The position numbers were made by a program, and so were the translations under genes. From assembly GCF_008831285.2 (NCBI RefSeq), contig NC_045144.1, forward strand, positions 12,511,858 to 12,575,857: a stretch of 64,000 bases of DNA, in the 5' to 3' direction. Source of the DNA: Nymphaea colorata (lineage: Eukaryota > Streptophyta > Magnoliopsida > Nymphaeales > Nymphaeaceae). This document shows, piece after piece, positions 11,285-21,954 of this stretch. The notes below the pieces were generated by a model. It saw nothing but the letters and a program-made list of their open reading frames with translations. It was not told the origin of the DNA and did no database searches. Every line of letters begins with the position of its first letter. Within the stretch, counting starts at the first letter, position 1.

Positions 11285-12462
11285 GAGGCTTTACGAACAT
11301 GGGAGACAAGTTCAACAAACCTTGCTGACCTTGGCAAGGCAGGAGTCTGATTTATCTTGTATCAGATAAGATGTTGCTGCTATGAACAAGAAGTTAGATC
11401 TCATTGCATAGGGGCTCGACGAATTCAGAGAAATGTTTTGCTCAGCTCCACAGAACATGCAAATTGCTCATGGACTTGCTGTTGCAGACTTTCGTCTGGC
11501 TATTGGCATTTCTGATGTTGAAACGAGAAGAGACGAACAGTCATCAGTCATCAAGGATCCCCATCAAAGCCCCCTTGCGTTCAAGTGGAGAACCAGTTGC
11601 TTCGTCTTCTTTCCATCGATAGACAGAATCTATAGTCACAGTCTAAGACTGGAGGCGAGGAATCCGGCCACCATTTCTCAGACTGGTGGAATAGCCAATG
11701 CTAGGAAGATTAATGGCCAGAATGGGTGAACCTTCCTTCAACTCAACAGCCTATGCTGCAAATAGCCAGCTTTGCCATCGCTATCAGTGGGCGACCTGTG
11801 GCGTGGAGATTTATGGCAACTCTGTTTGTTCGGAAAACGCGGCTAGTAGTAGCGGAACCTTCACCTTTCCGTCTACTGCTCATGTGAGAGACCTGGTGGC
11901 CCCGCCACCCAAACCAGCCCATGGAATCGCCACCCCCAGCAGACCAGAGACGACAGATAGCCACCTTCCACTGCCTTCTGCCCTTAGATAGGATGGTTAG
12001 TCGACAGTGGGTGCCCCGCTTCTGCCCTCTGGTTTGCCCTTTCTGCCTTTGTTTGAGGCAAAAAGGAAAACTCGAGCGGTGCCTCGAGCTATCGAGGTTT
12101 CGGGCCGGTCCCTTTTGGGCTCGATTTGGGTCCGTATCGCCCAATTCATGGGTATAACTTATAAGCGTTCGAATCTGGGTCCAAATCAGTTGTTTCCATC
12201 ATTTGAGACTGGATTTGACTTGGGGATGCCCATAGATCATATCCAAGCTCATGTTCCATCTACAAAGCTACCACCGAAGCCACCACCTTGATCATCATCA
12301 AAAATAGGGAGCAGACCACCACTTTAGCATACATGGGTGAGCGGTGAGACCTTTTGTCTAGTAGATCCAAACCTTGTCCAAACTCTCTAAGGTGAAGAAT
12401 CATTTTGGCAGAATGAAAGATTTAAACTCGTCGAGGGCGATGCTTTTCCAACTAGTGGAATC

Positions 12463-12754
12463 TGATACAAAATGAAAACATAATCAAATCTTGTAATTGG
12501 ATCTAGTTAGATTTTAGTACTTTTAAATGGATTCAGATCCACAATCCATCCCTTTCTCTATATAAAGGGACGTTGGTTCATTTTGCAGAGCAGTCAATCA
12601 GTTGAAAGAAATGACATGCAAGTTTTTGTTTGTTTTCTTGTGCTCTTCTCGTTCGTTTAATCTTTGCTTGAGTTTTAGTTAGTTTAAGGTTAATTTTAGC
12701 TTAGTCTTGAATGCAGTTGGATTAAGATCGTTAATCTTGATCCCTTTTGCTTCA
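12463..12754 (+). repeat. 3' LTR of the deleted Gypsy element
   Basis: Starts TGATACAAAATG and ends TTCA, followed directly by the TSD CTCAG. A TATA box TATATAAA lies at 12559-12566. It is homologous to 10527-10768 plus 11239-11267. Confidence 0.85.
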
Positions 12755-12759
12755 CTCAG

Positions 12760-13778
12760 CCATAGAAGCACTAACTATAATGACCACCCACTCCTGGTTA
12801 TTTCACATGTCTATGTGTAGCTCCTTATGTTTGTGCATGCACATGCAACACCTAATGTCTCAAGGCTTGAGCTTGATGCTTATGTTTCATCATATATAGT
12901 GGCTTATTCTTATGGAAACTTGGTTTTTTGTTTCTGAAAGATGCAAAGAAAGAATGACATTATCCAATATGGTGGTTGAAGCCAGAGAAAAGTATGGTGT
13001 TGTTCTTGCTGATATTTCTTAGGAGTTCCTTTCAAATACCTCAAGGTAATTTTAAAATCCTCTGTGGTCAGGTAGAAGAAGTGGTTCAGCAGGAAATATC
13101 TAGTACTTTTCCATCTCTTTTCTTGGGTTTTGACAAACACAGTAAATTCTAGCTTTTGCTAATTATTTGAAAAGGCTTGGGAAACTCTCATGGTGGCATT
13201 GATAATGGACAGGGATTTCCATCATGGTAAATCAAGCCAGAGATGTTTTAGTATCTTGCTTTGCAAAATCTTGTTGAAAATCCTCCGCAGTTTGGGAATT
13301 TATCAATGTTGCCCAGGAGGTTTTTCTCTATGCTAGCATTAGCTTGTTCAAAATAGGTAATATAATCTTAGTTGTCCAGGGTAAGATTTTGAAGGAGTTT
13401 GAAACTGTTTACAGTGATCAAAATGCAAAGTGATATGTCTGCATTCATGCACCTTAGAATTTGTCGACTAGAAGTTTAAGCTGCTAACTCTCATTGACGA
13501 TGCTTGTTGTGTTATTCAGTTAACTGAATGTGTGTGAACTATGACCCTGTTAGGCTTCATTCTCTTGAGGATAACCCTGTTAATTTATCTCCTTTGTTCT
13601 GGTTAGTTTGAAATTTGGCTCAGTATTTCCTTCCTAGGCTATCCTTGCTTTATTGAGATATTGAATTTGCGTTGGGAAAGTTGTGATGACCTATGTGTTT
13701 CAAAGCCGCTGTGTTTCATTATATGAAATAAAATCATGGTTTGTATGAATTTTTTTTGTATGGAACATGTACTTGAAC
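12760..13778. other. Unassigned intergenic sequence
   Basis: No gene, repeat end or RNA gene that I can support. ORFs are short and unremarkable. Confidence 0.4.
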
Positions 13779-14181
13779 CATAGTCACAAAAAAACAAGAT
13801 TTTTTTTGGAAAAAAAAAATATACAGAAGGCAAGAAATTTATCAACCATTTAAAACTTAAAAGACCGGCGTTTTTTCAAAAACATCAAAATGAAAAAACA
13901 TAAGGAAGACCGTTTTTCATGTTTTTTTTTCATTTTTTTGTTTTAGGCATATTTTTCATTTTTTTTAAATGTCAAACTGCTTGTTTTCATTGTCTGATTT
14001 TTATTTGTTACTTATCTACTTGTTTTTTGATGTTTCTCACTTATTTTACTTTTCTCTCATTTTTTGGATTTCTTTAAGTTTTTAGAATTTACTGTATTTT
14101 TCTCTTCTTTTCAAGCCCGTTGGATTATACAATGAGAAAAATTTAGCCGTTTAAAATGTAAAAATGTTTTTTGTAACTATG
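13779..14181 (+). repeat. MITE-like repeat, copy 1 (403 bp)
   Basis: Ends are inverted repeats: CATAGTCACAAAAAAAC on the left, and CATAGTTACAAAAAAC read from the right. The interior is A/T-homopolymer rich and non-coding. The whole block is homologous, in opposite orientation, to 41601-41981. Shared landmarks include AATGTCAAACT followed by TTGTTTTCATT, and TTCACTTATTTTA-type text. Two dispersed copies with inverted ends support a non-autonomous DNA element. The family is unknown and the TSD is not certain (ACTTG flanks are possible). Confidence 0.65.
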
Positions 14182-14270
14182 ACTTGCACATGATATGCAC
14201 AATGGCAAATATCACCTACTGATGCTAGACATATTTCTTGGCCTGAGAAACAAATGTACTGATCATAAAA

Positions 14271-14452
14271 ATGCAGGAAGATGCACTTGAGGTGTCACAT
14301 TGAGGTATTCATGGGATTGAATCATTATCACAAATATCATGTGGGTTTTGATTGGTGAGATATGCAGGAAGATGCACTCGAGGTGTGACAATGAGGTATT
14401 CATGAGCTTCAATCACTATCACAAATGTCATTTTGGGTTTTGATTGGTGAGA
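14271..14452 (+). repeat. 91-bp tandem duplication
   Basis: Two adjacent copies, 14271-14361 and 14362-14452, each start ATGCAGGAAGATGCACT and end GGTTTTGATTGGTGAGAT, with about ten differences. Non-coding. Confidence 0.8.
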
Positions 14453-15432
14453 TTTTTCTTGGACAATAAACGAAAAGCTTGTTTTGCTTTTGAATCTCTG
14501 AGGAATTCCAAAGTTTGGGAAATAAAAAATGGTATAGTTATCAAAAATTGAGTTTCTTTTATTGGTTTTCTTACAAAAACGTTGATAAAAGTCTAAAATA
14601 GTTAATAATATTAGAAGAACGATGAAGAAATTAAATATATTTAAAAAATTTCTGAAGAAATGAAAGCTGTGATAAAACACAATAATACACTATTTTAATT
14701 TTGCCATTTTTCAAAATATCGCAAAGTTTCCCTTTTTCCTTTTTTTTTTTTTCTCTGCTGACATGTTTTTGAAAAAAAAAATTGGCGATGTTTGTGACAA
14801 TGCTCCGAACTGGAACGGTGCCTTCAAGGGCATAAACATCGGTCCAAACCTGCATACCATTACCATATCATTTTGCTTCAGAGCACACATTCAGTCTTTT
14901 CAAAGAAGAGAAGATTACGTTACATGATAGTGTTGCAGTGTCTAACCTTCTGAGTTGCAGGAACAAGAAAAGTTGGCACCTGAACCTTTTTGCCCTGTTG
15001 GCAAAACATTTCATGGTTAATCCCCTATAAAAAATAGCAGGGGAAAGAGACATTAATGTGCACTGTAGACATAATGCAAGCACATATTACATAAACCTAC
15101 AAAAATAATGAGAAGTGGCCAGGACTCTAGTTCATCGGGACAAAATTACAAGCAATTACAGACGAATGGAATGGTACCAGAGTTAAGCCGCACAAACTCA
15201 TTAAAAGAAAAGCATTCTCATGTTTAATGTTTCTCTAGTCTGTTGGCCTTATTTGCAGGATGACAGTTACCTTTTTGCACATAAACTAAAGGATCTTTGT
15301 GGGACACAGTAAAATAACAGACAAATGTAGATATAATGTGTGTCAGTAAATAGACAAACTCAAACTAAAGGTGATCATCTCCAAAAGAACAAGCCTAATT
15401 ACATGGATATGATGCTTGCTCAAGGTCTCTAA
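14453..15432. other. Unassigned intergenic sequence
   Basis: AT-rich; short ORFs only; nothing recognised. Confidence 0.4.
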
Positions 15433-16540
15433 CAGTGGCCGAACCAGAAATTTTTTGCTATGGGGCACTGGTACATAGTATGCGATTTTTTTTTTCAAAT
15501 TAAAATATATATTATTTTAAAAATAAAGCAAATAATCATAGTTATGGACAAACTTACAATTAGTCTCAAAAACCATATCATTATAGTTATGGATAAAATT
15601 ACAGTTGGCCAATGGCATCAAAAAAGTCAATTAAATGACTATAATTATGAACAAATTTATAATTAGCATAAAAAATGCTTTGCCTCAAAAAGTAAGTAAA
15701 AAAACTATACTCATGAACAAAATTACATGTGGTCTCGTCTATTTTTCATATTCTAAAAATGATGCATGATTGTTTCATCATTGATACTGTCACATGTGTT
15801 CCTCTCAATATAAGTGACTAAAGCATCATTAACTCATTCATCTCCCATCTTGTTACGAAGCCTAGTTTTGATAATGTTCATAGCTGAAAATGCTCATTAC
15901 AAAAACAAAATACATAAAAGTTGATAAGTATTTTCTAAGTACGCCAGTAATGCCTAACAAAGAAAGTATCGAATAACAAAACAAGTACCTCAATATGCTT
16001 AATATCTTGGGCAACTTGTCATGAAAGTATTCAACTTTGCTCTCTTTTGTCAATCAAATTACTATTAGGATCTCAATTGTCCTGTGCATTATAAAAACAA
16101 AACATACAAAATTTGATAAGAAATTTATAGAATCTAAGACAAGTATAAAAGATAAGCACTTATGATTCATGTTGACCTATGATCCTATGATGAAAAGTAT
16201 AGAAAAGCACATTGTTATAATCAATGGAAAGACAACTTAGCAAGAGAGCTTCATGTCATCATATTATTGTAATGTTTTCACAATCTCATTTGTCAAACCC
16301 TTCTTTGAAACACCGGTTTCAATAATATTTTGACAGTCAAAAGTTACAAATGAGTTGGTCCACACCTTTTGCATACGCCGAAAATATGTTTGTGAACCCT
16401 AACCAAATGAAGTTAGCAAAAGAAATATGGGAAAACTTGGAATGAAGATGACTGCACACAATTGGAAGGCTTTCTACTTCCAAATAGTGTGTGTTGTCAA
16501 CAACTTTTATTAAACATGTCATAATCGAGGAAAGAATCCA
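15433..16540 (-). pseudogene. hAT transposase C-terminal pseudogene
   Basis: On the minus strand, 15722-15895 reads AFSAMNIIKTRLRNKMGDE, then a stop where Trp is expected, then NDALVTYIERNT and NDETIMHHF. This is the C-terminal dimerisation segment of hAT transposases, of the plant TTF/ZMYM1-like zinc-finger group. A further segment, TKESKVEYFHDKLPKIL, lies upstream near 16005-16053. The left edge at 15433 begins CAGTGGCCGAACCAG, which resembles the terminal repeat of such hAT elements. The other end was not found. Several in-frame stops make it non-functional. Confidence 0.65.
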
Positions 16541-16549
16541 AATGCTTTA

Positions 16550-18126
16550 TTTCAAGATAAGTCTAAGAAAAGTTCAGAGAAGTTTGATTTGCTTGATATG
16601 AGCAAGCCTGTGTAAATCTACATACTTGCTGAGATATAATGATAATAAAAACAGTAAGAAACTTACATTGCAACCAAAAATCACGACCAGGCAAAAGCCG
16701 AGAGGAATTGTAAGTTAAATAAACAGAAAAATTATTACGACTCTTCAATTCTCTTTTCTAAAATCTGTTCTTTACTTGTGATTATTGCTCTTAGGTATTC
16801 TATGTAACTAAATGGCATTGGATGAAACTCATGTATGATGTCTATGATTATCTGGCTAGTGCATTCCCAACCTGTGAATTGTGAACCATAACAAATTAGC
16901 AACTAAATTGTGGGGATTTGCTACGAATTGTAACAGACAAAGAAGATTACTGAGCTCCCATCATGAAAGAACCTTTCCCATTTTCATCCCTATCACAACC
17001 TATAGCTCTTTTCAAGCAATTGACTTGTATAGCCACAACACTTTTTTGATGAGTGAGGATCACGGCAGAGCTATGCTTGATAGAGTGACAGTAAACAATC
17101 AGGATAGGGCACTTCCGGTTTCCCCCTTTCTGATTTGATGAAGGTTTGGGCGCTGGGCAGGGAAAAAATGTTTTGAGAGTTGACGTTTAAGGCTCGCTGA
17201 GTTTTAGAGGGAAAGTGAAAACTCTGCTTTCGATTTGGGACTGTGGGGCTCGACCCAAATCTGGCATGGGAATTGGACTTGGGACAGTCTTGGGTGGAGC
17301 TCTTTCCAATGGGAGCTTTAATGGGCTGGCGTGCCCACACGTAGCTCTGCTACTGGTCTCCAGGATTTCCACTTTGTACTTTGGCAACATCTTTTTACAC
17401 ACTTTTTCTTCTTTCTCCTAAAGAAGGAAAAGGTCAACCTAAGTTAACATTGCAAGGAAAAAAAGTCAAATAAAGCAAAACACAGATTCTAGGAAGCATA
17501 TAAAATGATGAGAGCAGTCCTCTCCAACAATTTGAGGTAAGAATAGGTACTACGGCAGCAAAAGAACATTGCATATCTCAAAGGGGAAGGACGTAAGTGC
17601 CAAAAAATGGGCATCAATGAATTTGTCCAGAGAAGGACTTAAAAGAAAAAAGGTAACAAATCACAATAAATAACTTACAAAGAAAGGCAACGGACAAGCT
17701 GTACTAGAGAAGACAACAAAGGAACGAGAACACTATAGTGCAGTCATTACAACTCCACCCTTATTTAAATAACATTGTGGCAGAGGAGAGATGGTGAATG
17801 GTAGCTACATCAAATAAACCAGCAGTATGGAAGCCAAGAAGAGTTTTGCTGCAGTCATAAAGTCTTCAGCCTTGCCACCAGTGCAGGACCTAATGTATAC
17901 TCTATCTATTTTGACATCCCTGCACTCTCTTGCCAACGCACAGTTATTGGGAGAATGATGTTGTAACTAGCAGAAGAAGAATAAGTAATCATTGTTCTCA
18001 TTTTAAGTGAGAATTTCCCATGGATAAATCAGGTTGGAAGGTAACTGAATGATATTGTAGTGGCAAGCATAGACTAACAAGATATAAGATAAGATAAATA
18101 ACCTTTGTGACCACAGGTTCCAATTT
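16550..18126. other. Unassigned intergenic sequence, insertion target of Copia A
   Basis: No gene that I can support. ORFs around 16881-17421 are short and lack recognisable domains. The last bases are the left flank of Copia A; the flank resumes at 35001. Confidence 0.4.
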
Positions 18127-18131
18127 GGATA

Positions 18132-18331
18132 TGATAAGAGGGAAAGAATAAAAATACAATAAAAAAAAGAGCTTGATATTCATTCTCTCCTGTCCATCTT
18201 ATTTATAGTACAAAGACAATGGTAAGATAAGGATAGACACGATATCTTCTCCAAATCAAAAACAGAAAATATCTACAAGATAACTCCTTAATTAACGTGA
18301 TAGGTTCTTATCTAGATAGCCACCGTTAACA
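18132..18331 (-). repeat. 3' LTR of Copia A
   Basis: 200 bases from TGATAAGAGGG to GTTAACA, with a minus-strand TATAAATA at 18200-18207. Homologous to 34794-34995. Confidence 0.9.
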
Positions 18332-18374
18332 CTTCCCCTCAAGTTGGTGCTCCTAGATCTATCAGGCCCAACTT

Positions 18375-19926
18375 TCATCTTAATTTATAGAATGGATCTT
18401 TTCCTAATGCTTTAGTGAAGATATCAGCAATTTGATCCTTTGAATCAACGTACTTGCCGCAAATCTCTCCAGCTTGAATCTTCTTCTGAACAACATGACA
18501 ATCAATCTCTATGTGCCTTGTTCTTTCATGAAATACAAGGTTTGCAGTGATGTGGATAGCTACTTGATTGTCACAAAACATCTCCATTGGTCGACTTTGT
18601 TTAATGGAAAGATCATGAAGAATGTATTTTATCCATGTCATTTCACCATAAGCTGAAGTCATTGCTCTATATTCTGCTTCTGCCGAAGATTTTGAAATAG
18701 TTGTTTGCTTCTTTACTTTCCATGAAACTGGGCTATCTCCAATGAAAACACAAAAACCTGATGTAGACCTTCTTGTCATAGGGCATGATGCCCAATCTGA
18801 GTCACAAAAAACTTTAATGATGATATAACTTTGGGAAGATAAAAGAATTCCATAACTTGGTGTAGATTTTACATAGCAAAGAATATGGAAAGTCGTCTCC
18901 AAGTGCCCAGTTTTTGGCTGAGCCATAAATTGACTTAAAATGTGGACACTATGCAAAATGTCCGGTCGAGTAATAGTGAGATAGACAAGACATCCAATGA
19001 GTTTTCTGAAGAAGGTGGGATCCTTAAGGGACTGTCTTTTGTCATTATCTAATTTTAAATGTTGCTCCATAGGTGTATCAATAGGCTTCGCACCACTATA
19101 ACCGGATTCTTTGAGAATATCCATCGCATATTTCTTTGGGGATAGAAAATTTTCTTTTTTTGATCTGGCCACTTCAATACCCAAGAAATATTTTAACTTT
19201 CCTAGGTCCTTTAATCAAAATTTGGCATTGATAATAGTTTTCAATTCTCCAACAATAATGATATCATCAACATATACAATTATGAATAAATTCTCATTTT
19301 GGTTGACTCTTGAGAATAGAGAATAATCAGTCTTTGATTGAAATCGAGATCTTTAAGGGCCTCTATGAGTTCTAAAAAACCAGTTTCATGATGATTGCTT
19401 CAACTCATATAAAGATTTCTTTAGTCGACATACCATATTGCTCTCCCCCTATCGTTCTAAAACCAGATGGGAGCATCATATAAACTTCTTCAACCAAATC
19501 ATCATGTAAAAGGGCATTGTTAGCATCCACCTGTAAGATATGCCAACCTTTGATAGCAGCCATGGACAAGAGACACCAAATAGTAGTGTTATTGGCAACA
19601 GGAGAAAAAGTCTCAGTATAGTCAACACCTTCAGTTTGAGTATAGCACTTAGCAACAAGACGTGCTTTATACCGTTCTATTGAGCCGTCGGCATGATATT
19701 TAGTTTTATAAATCCAACGGCTGCCAATAGGTTGTTTTCCAGACGGGAGAGAGACAAAGTAGAGTTTTCCTCTAGTGCTCATATTTCAGCAGCCATAGTG
19801 TCTCGCCATTCTTGATGTTGCATGGCATTATGAAAGGTGGCAGGTTCGTGGTGGCTAAAAAAGGGGCAATGAAAGCTTGATTATGATGGGTAAATTTATC
19901 AAGATGATGGAAATGACGTAATGGAT
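18375..19926 (-). pseudogene. Copia A reverse transcriptase and RNase H (broken)
   Basis: This continues the Copia A pol beyond the Copia B insertion. RT start: [16 protein letters not shown] and [20 protein letters not shown] near 19590-19735, then the altered motif [18 protein letters not shown] near 19470-19530. After a broken stretch around 19190-19400, the open frame 18375-19184 (269 residues) carries the RT tail (SGYSGAKPIDTPME), RNase H core CDSDWASCPMTRRSTSGFC, SSAEAEYRAM and the C-terminal HERTRHIEIDCHVV. The YVDD box survives only as a plus-strand complement near 19255-19290. It ends just inside the 3' LTR, as in intact Copia elements. Confidence 0.85.
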
Positions 19927-19931
19927 ACCTT

Positions 19932-20341
19932 TGTTAAAATATAAATCCTTCACCAGCACGTTGAAGAGGAGTCTCTTAGGATTCCACCTCCTTGTAGAAT
20001 GTGTTAAGATATTTAATGTCCTTGTAACATGTGAAGAGTCTCCTAGGATTCTATGTTGTAGTTAATATCCTTGTTATATGGGAAGTCTCCTAGGATTCTA
20101 TGTTGTAGTTAATATCCTTGTAATATGTAAAGTCTCTTAGGTTTCTATGATGTAATTAATGTCCTTGGAGCTTGTGAAATCTCCTAGGATTCTACGATTG
20201 GAGACTCTTAGAATTCTGGAAATGGGATTATAAATAGAGGCCGTGCAAACCATTTTGGCCACGGCTTCTGAGGACTCTATCTCTATCTTCCTGCGTGAGT
20301 GCTGTTTTCTGGTTACAGATATTGGTGCTAGATTTCTATCA
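19932..20341 (+). repeat. 5' LTR of Copia B
   Basis: 410 bases. The U3 part has tandem units of about 47-49 bases (20033-20081, 20082-20128, 20129-20175), each containing a GTCTC(C/T)TAGG core. A TATA box TATAAATA lies at 20229-20236. Confidence 0.93.
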
Positions 20342-20353
20342 TGGTATCAGAGC
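20342..20353 (+). promoter_or_regulatory. Primer-binding site of Copia B
   Basis: TGGTATCAGAGC, immediately after the 5' LTR. Confidence 0.9.
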
Positions 20354-20562
20354 GCCTGGTTACGTTATCTCTACCAAACGAAATGCCCAAACAGGTCTGA
20401 TCTGGTTAGAACTCTTTTCTCATCTTGTCTCTATCCTGAATTTACTTTTCTCTTGCGCAATTCTTGTTCCTTTTTCTTCTTGCTTACCCAAGGACACATC
20501 TTGTTATATCGTGTCTTCTTTCCCTCTCATCTTCTACCTATATACCATTCCTTTCTGCTGTC

Positions 20563-21402
20563 ATGGAAAACCTTTCGCATTCTGGCATGTCCTCAAGTTT
20601 TCTTCCTCACCTTATTACCGAAAAACTCAACCATGAGAATTATCTGATCTGGAAAAGGCAAATTATGTCTTTCATAAGAAGTCAAGGCCTCTTTGGACAT
20701 CTCGATGGTTCAACAAAGGCTCCACCAATATCCGTCTTACAGGAAATAAAAAATGAGGCAGGAGAAGTTATTGTTGTTCATGAAGACAACAATCCTGAAC
20801 ATGCTATGTGGATGAGACGTGATCAAAGTCTGGTTGCGTATATTTTGTCCACTTTATCTCAACAAGTGTTACTTTCAGTTTCTGATGATTGTACTGCAGA
20901 AGAATTATGAGAAACCCTTGCTGATACCTTTTCCCAAATATCAGAAGCTCGAATTATGTACTTAAAGAAAGAATTTCAGAATTTGAGCAAAGGTTCAACG
21001 TCTATCATGGATTATTTGGGGCGTATTAAGGCCGTCGCAGACGAACTTGCTGCCTCAGGAAATAACATTTCTGATAAGGAAAAGGTGCAGCAAACCTTGA
21101 ATGGACTTGGGCATGATTATCATGCTTTTATTACCGCTCTTGAGGTCCTTCCTGTTCTGCCTTCCTTCAACGAACTACAAGGTTAACTTCTCCAACATGA
21201 AATGAATATGAAAAGAGTCATTGAAAGGACTGATCAAGGGAACTCCCAAAATGTGTTGGCTATGAATGTAAAGTTTGGTAAGAGCCATGGGAACTCCAAC
21301 CATGGTGGTCGTGGCATTCTACCAACACCACATAACCAAGGTATGTCTCCTTTGGAAAGAAAAATACCAATTTGTTTTCAGTGCAACAAGAAAGGACACA
21401 TG
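20563..21402 (+). pseudogene. Copia B gag (two stops, knuckle split)
   Basis: Starts MENLSHSGMSSS and carries the Copia gag N-terminal motif LNHENYLIWKRQIM and the UBN2-type region YLKKEFQNLSKGSTSIMDYL with DKEKVQQTLNGLG. Two in-frame stops interrupt it: TGA at 20908-20910, where family context (EEL-ETLADTF) suggests Trp, and TAA at 21184-21186, where Gln is likely. The frame ends in the zinc knuckle CFQCNKKGHM, where Copia C inserted. The second half of the knuckle (KAQC) resumes at 26856. Confidence 0.88.
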
Positions 21403-21941
21403 TGTAAATCAGGCCCAAATTCGAGAATACAAATGCTTCAAGAGATACACTCTTGAAGATCCCAACAACTTCAATAGGTAATGCAAAGCCAAACCTCAAA
21501 CTTGAGGAGAAATACCAAATATATTAATCTCAAGAGAAGAATACACAAGAGAGGCCAAAAAGCCTTAAAAGAACAAAGGTCCCAAGTGCCCTATTTATAG
21601 AGGAAGTATATAAGAAAGGAGGAAGAAAAGAGGAAGAGGAAGTGGCTGTTGGGGCTCCCAACGGCTAGATTTCTAGCTGTTGGGGCTCCCAACGGCTAGA
21701 TTTCTAGCCGTTGGGAACTCCCAACAGCTACTTCCTTTCATAATAAAAAAAAAGGAAAAGAAAAAGGTTTAGAAAAAGGCATGAAAAATAAAGACAAAAT
21801 AAATACAAAAAGTTACAAAAAGTCCTATGCATACACACATACATTTATATATACAAATCATACATCAAACTGCTAGGAGTTTAAGATATATGATAGTAGA
21901 TACAAAAACATGTATGTATACTTACATTATAAATTCTAACA
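21403..21941 (-). repeat. 3' LTR of Copia C
   Basis: 539 bases. The 31-bp unit (ctgttggggctcccaacgg onward) is present twice, at about 21645-21707. Minus-strand TATAAATA lies at 21592-21599. It carries the 28-base near-perfect palindrome at 21688-21715. Confidence 0.93.
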
Positions 21942-21954
21942 CCCCCCCTCAAAC

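Larger units (their letters stand above)
10527..12754 (+). mobile_element. Internally deleted Gypsy-type LTR element, TSD CTCAG
   Basis: Two diverged LTRs (10527-11267 and 12463-12754) both start TGAT, and the 3' copy ends TTCA. A perfect 5-bp TSD CTCAG flanks the element at 10522-10526 and 12755-12759. A PBS TGGTATCAGAGC lies at 11273-11284, five bases past the 5' LTR. The interior is only about 1.2 kb: a broken gag-like start (ATGGGAGACAAG at 11299) and coiled-coil-like text KKLDLIA, then nothing resembling pol. It is therefore a non-autonomous or deleted element. The short interior ORFs at 11404-12291 overlap in several frames and match no family I know. Confidence 0.85.

Noticed and set aside
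11404-12291. Overlapping 70-130 residue ORFs as a host gene
   Set aside because: They lie between the LTRs of the deleted Gypsy element, conflict in frame and strand, and show no domain.
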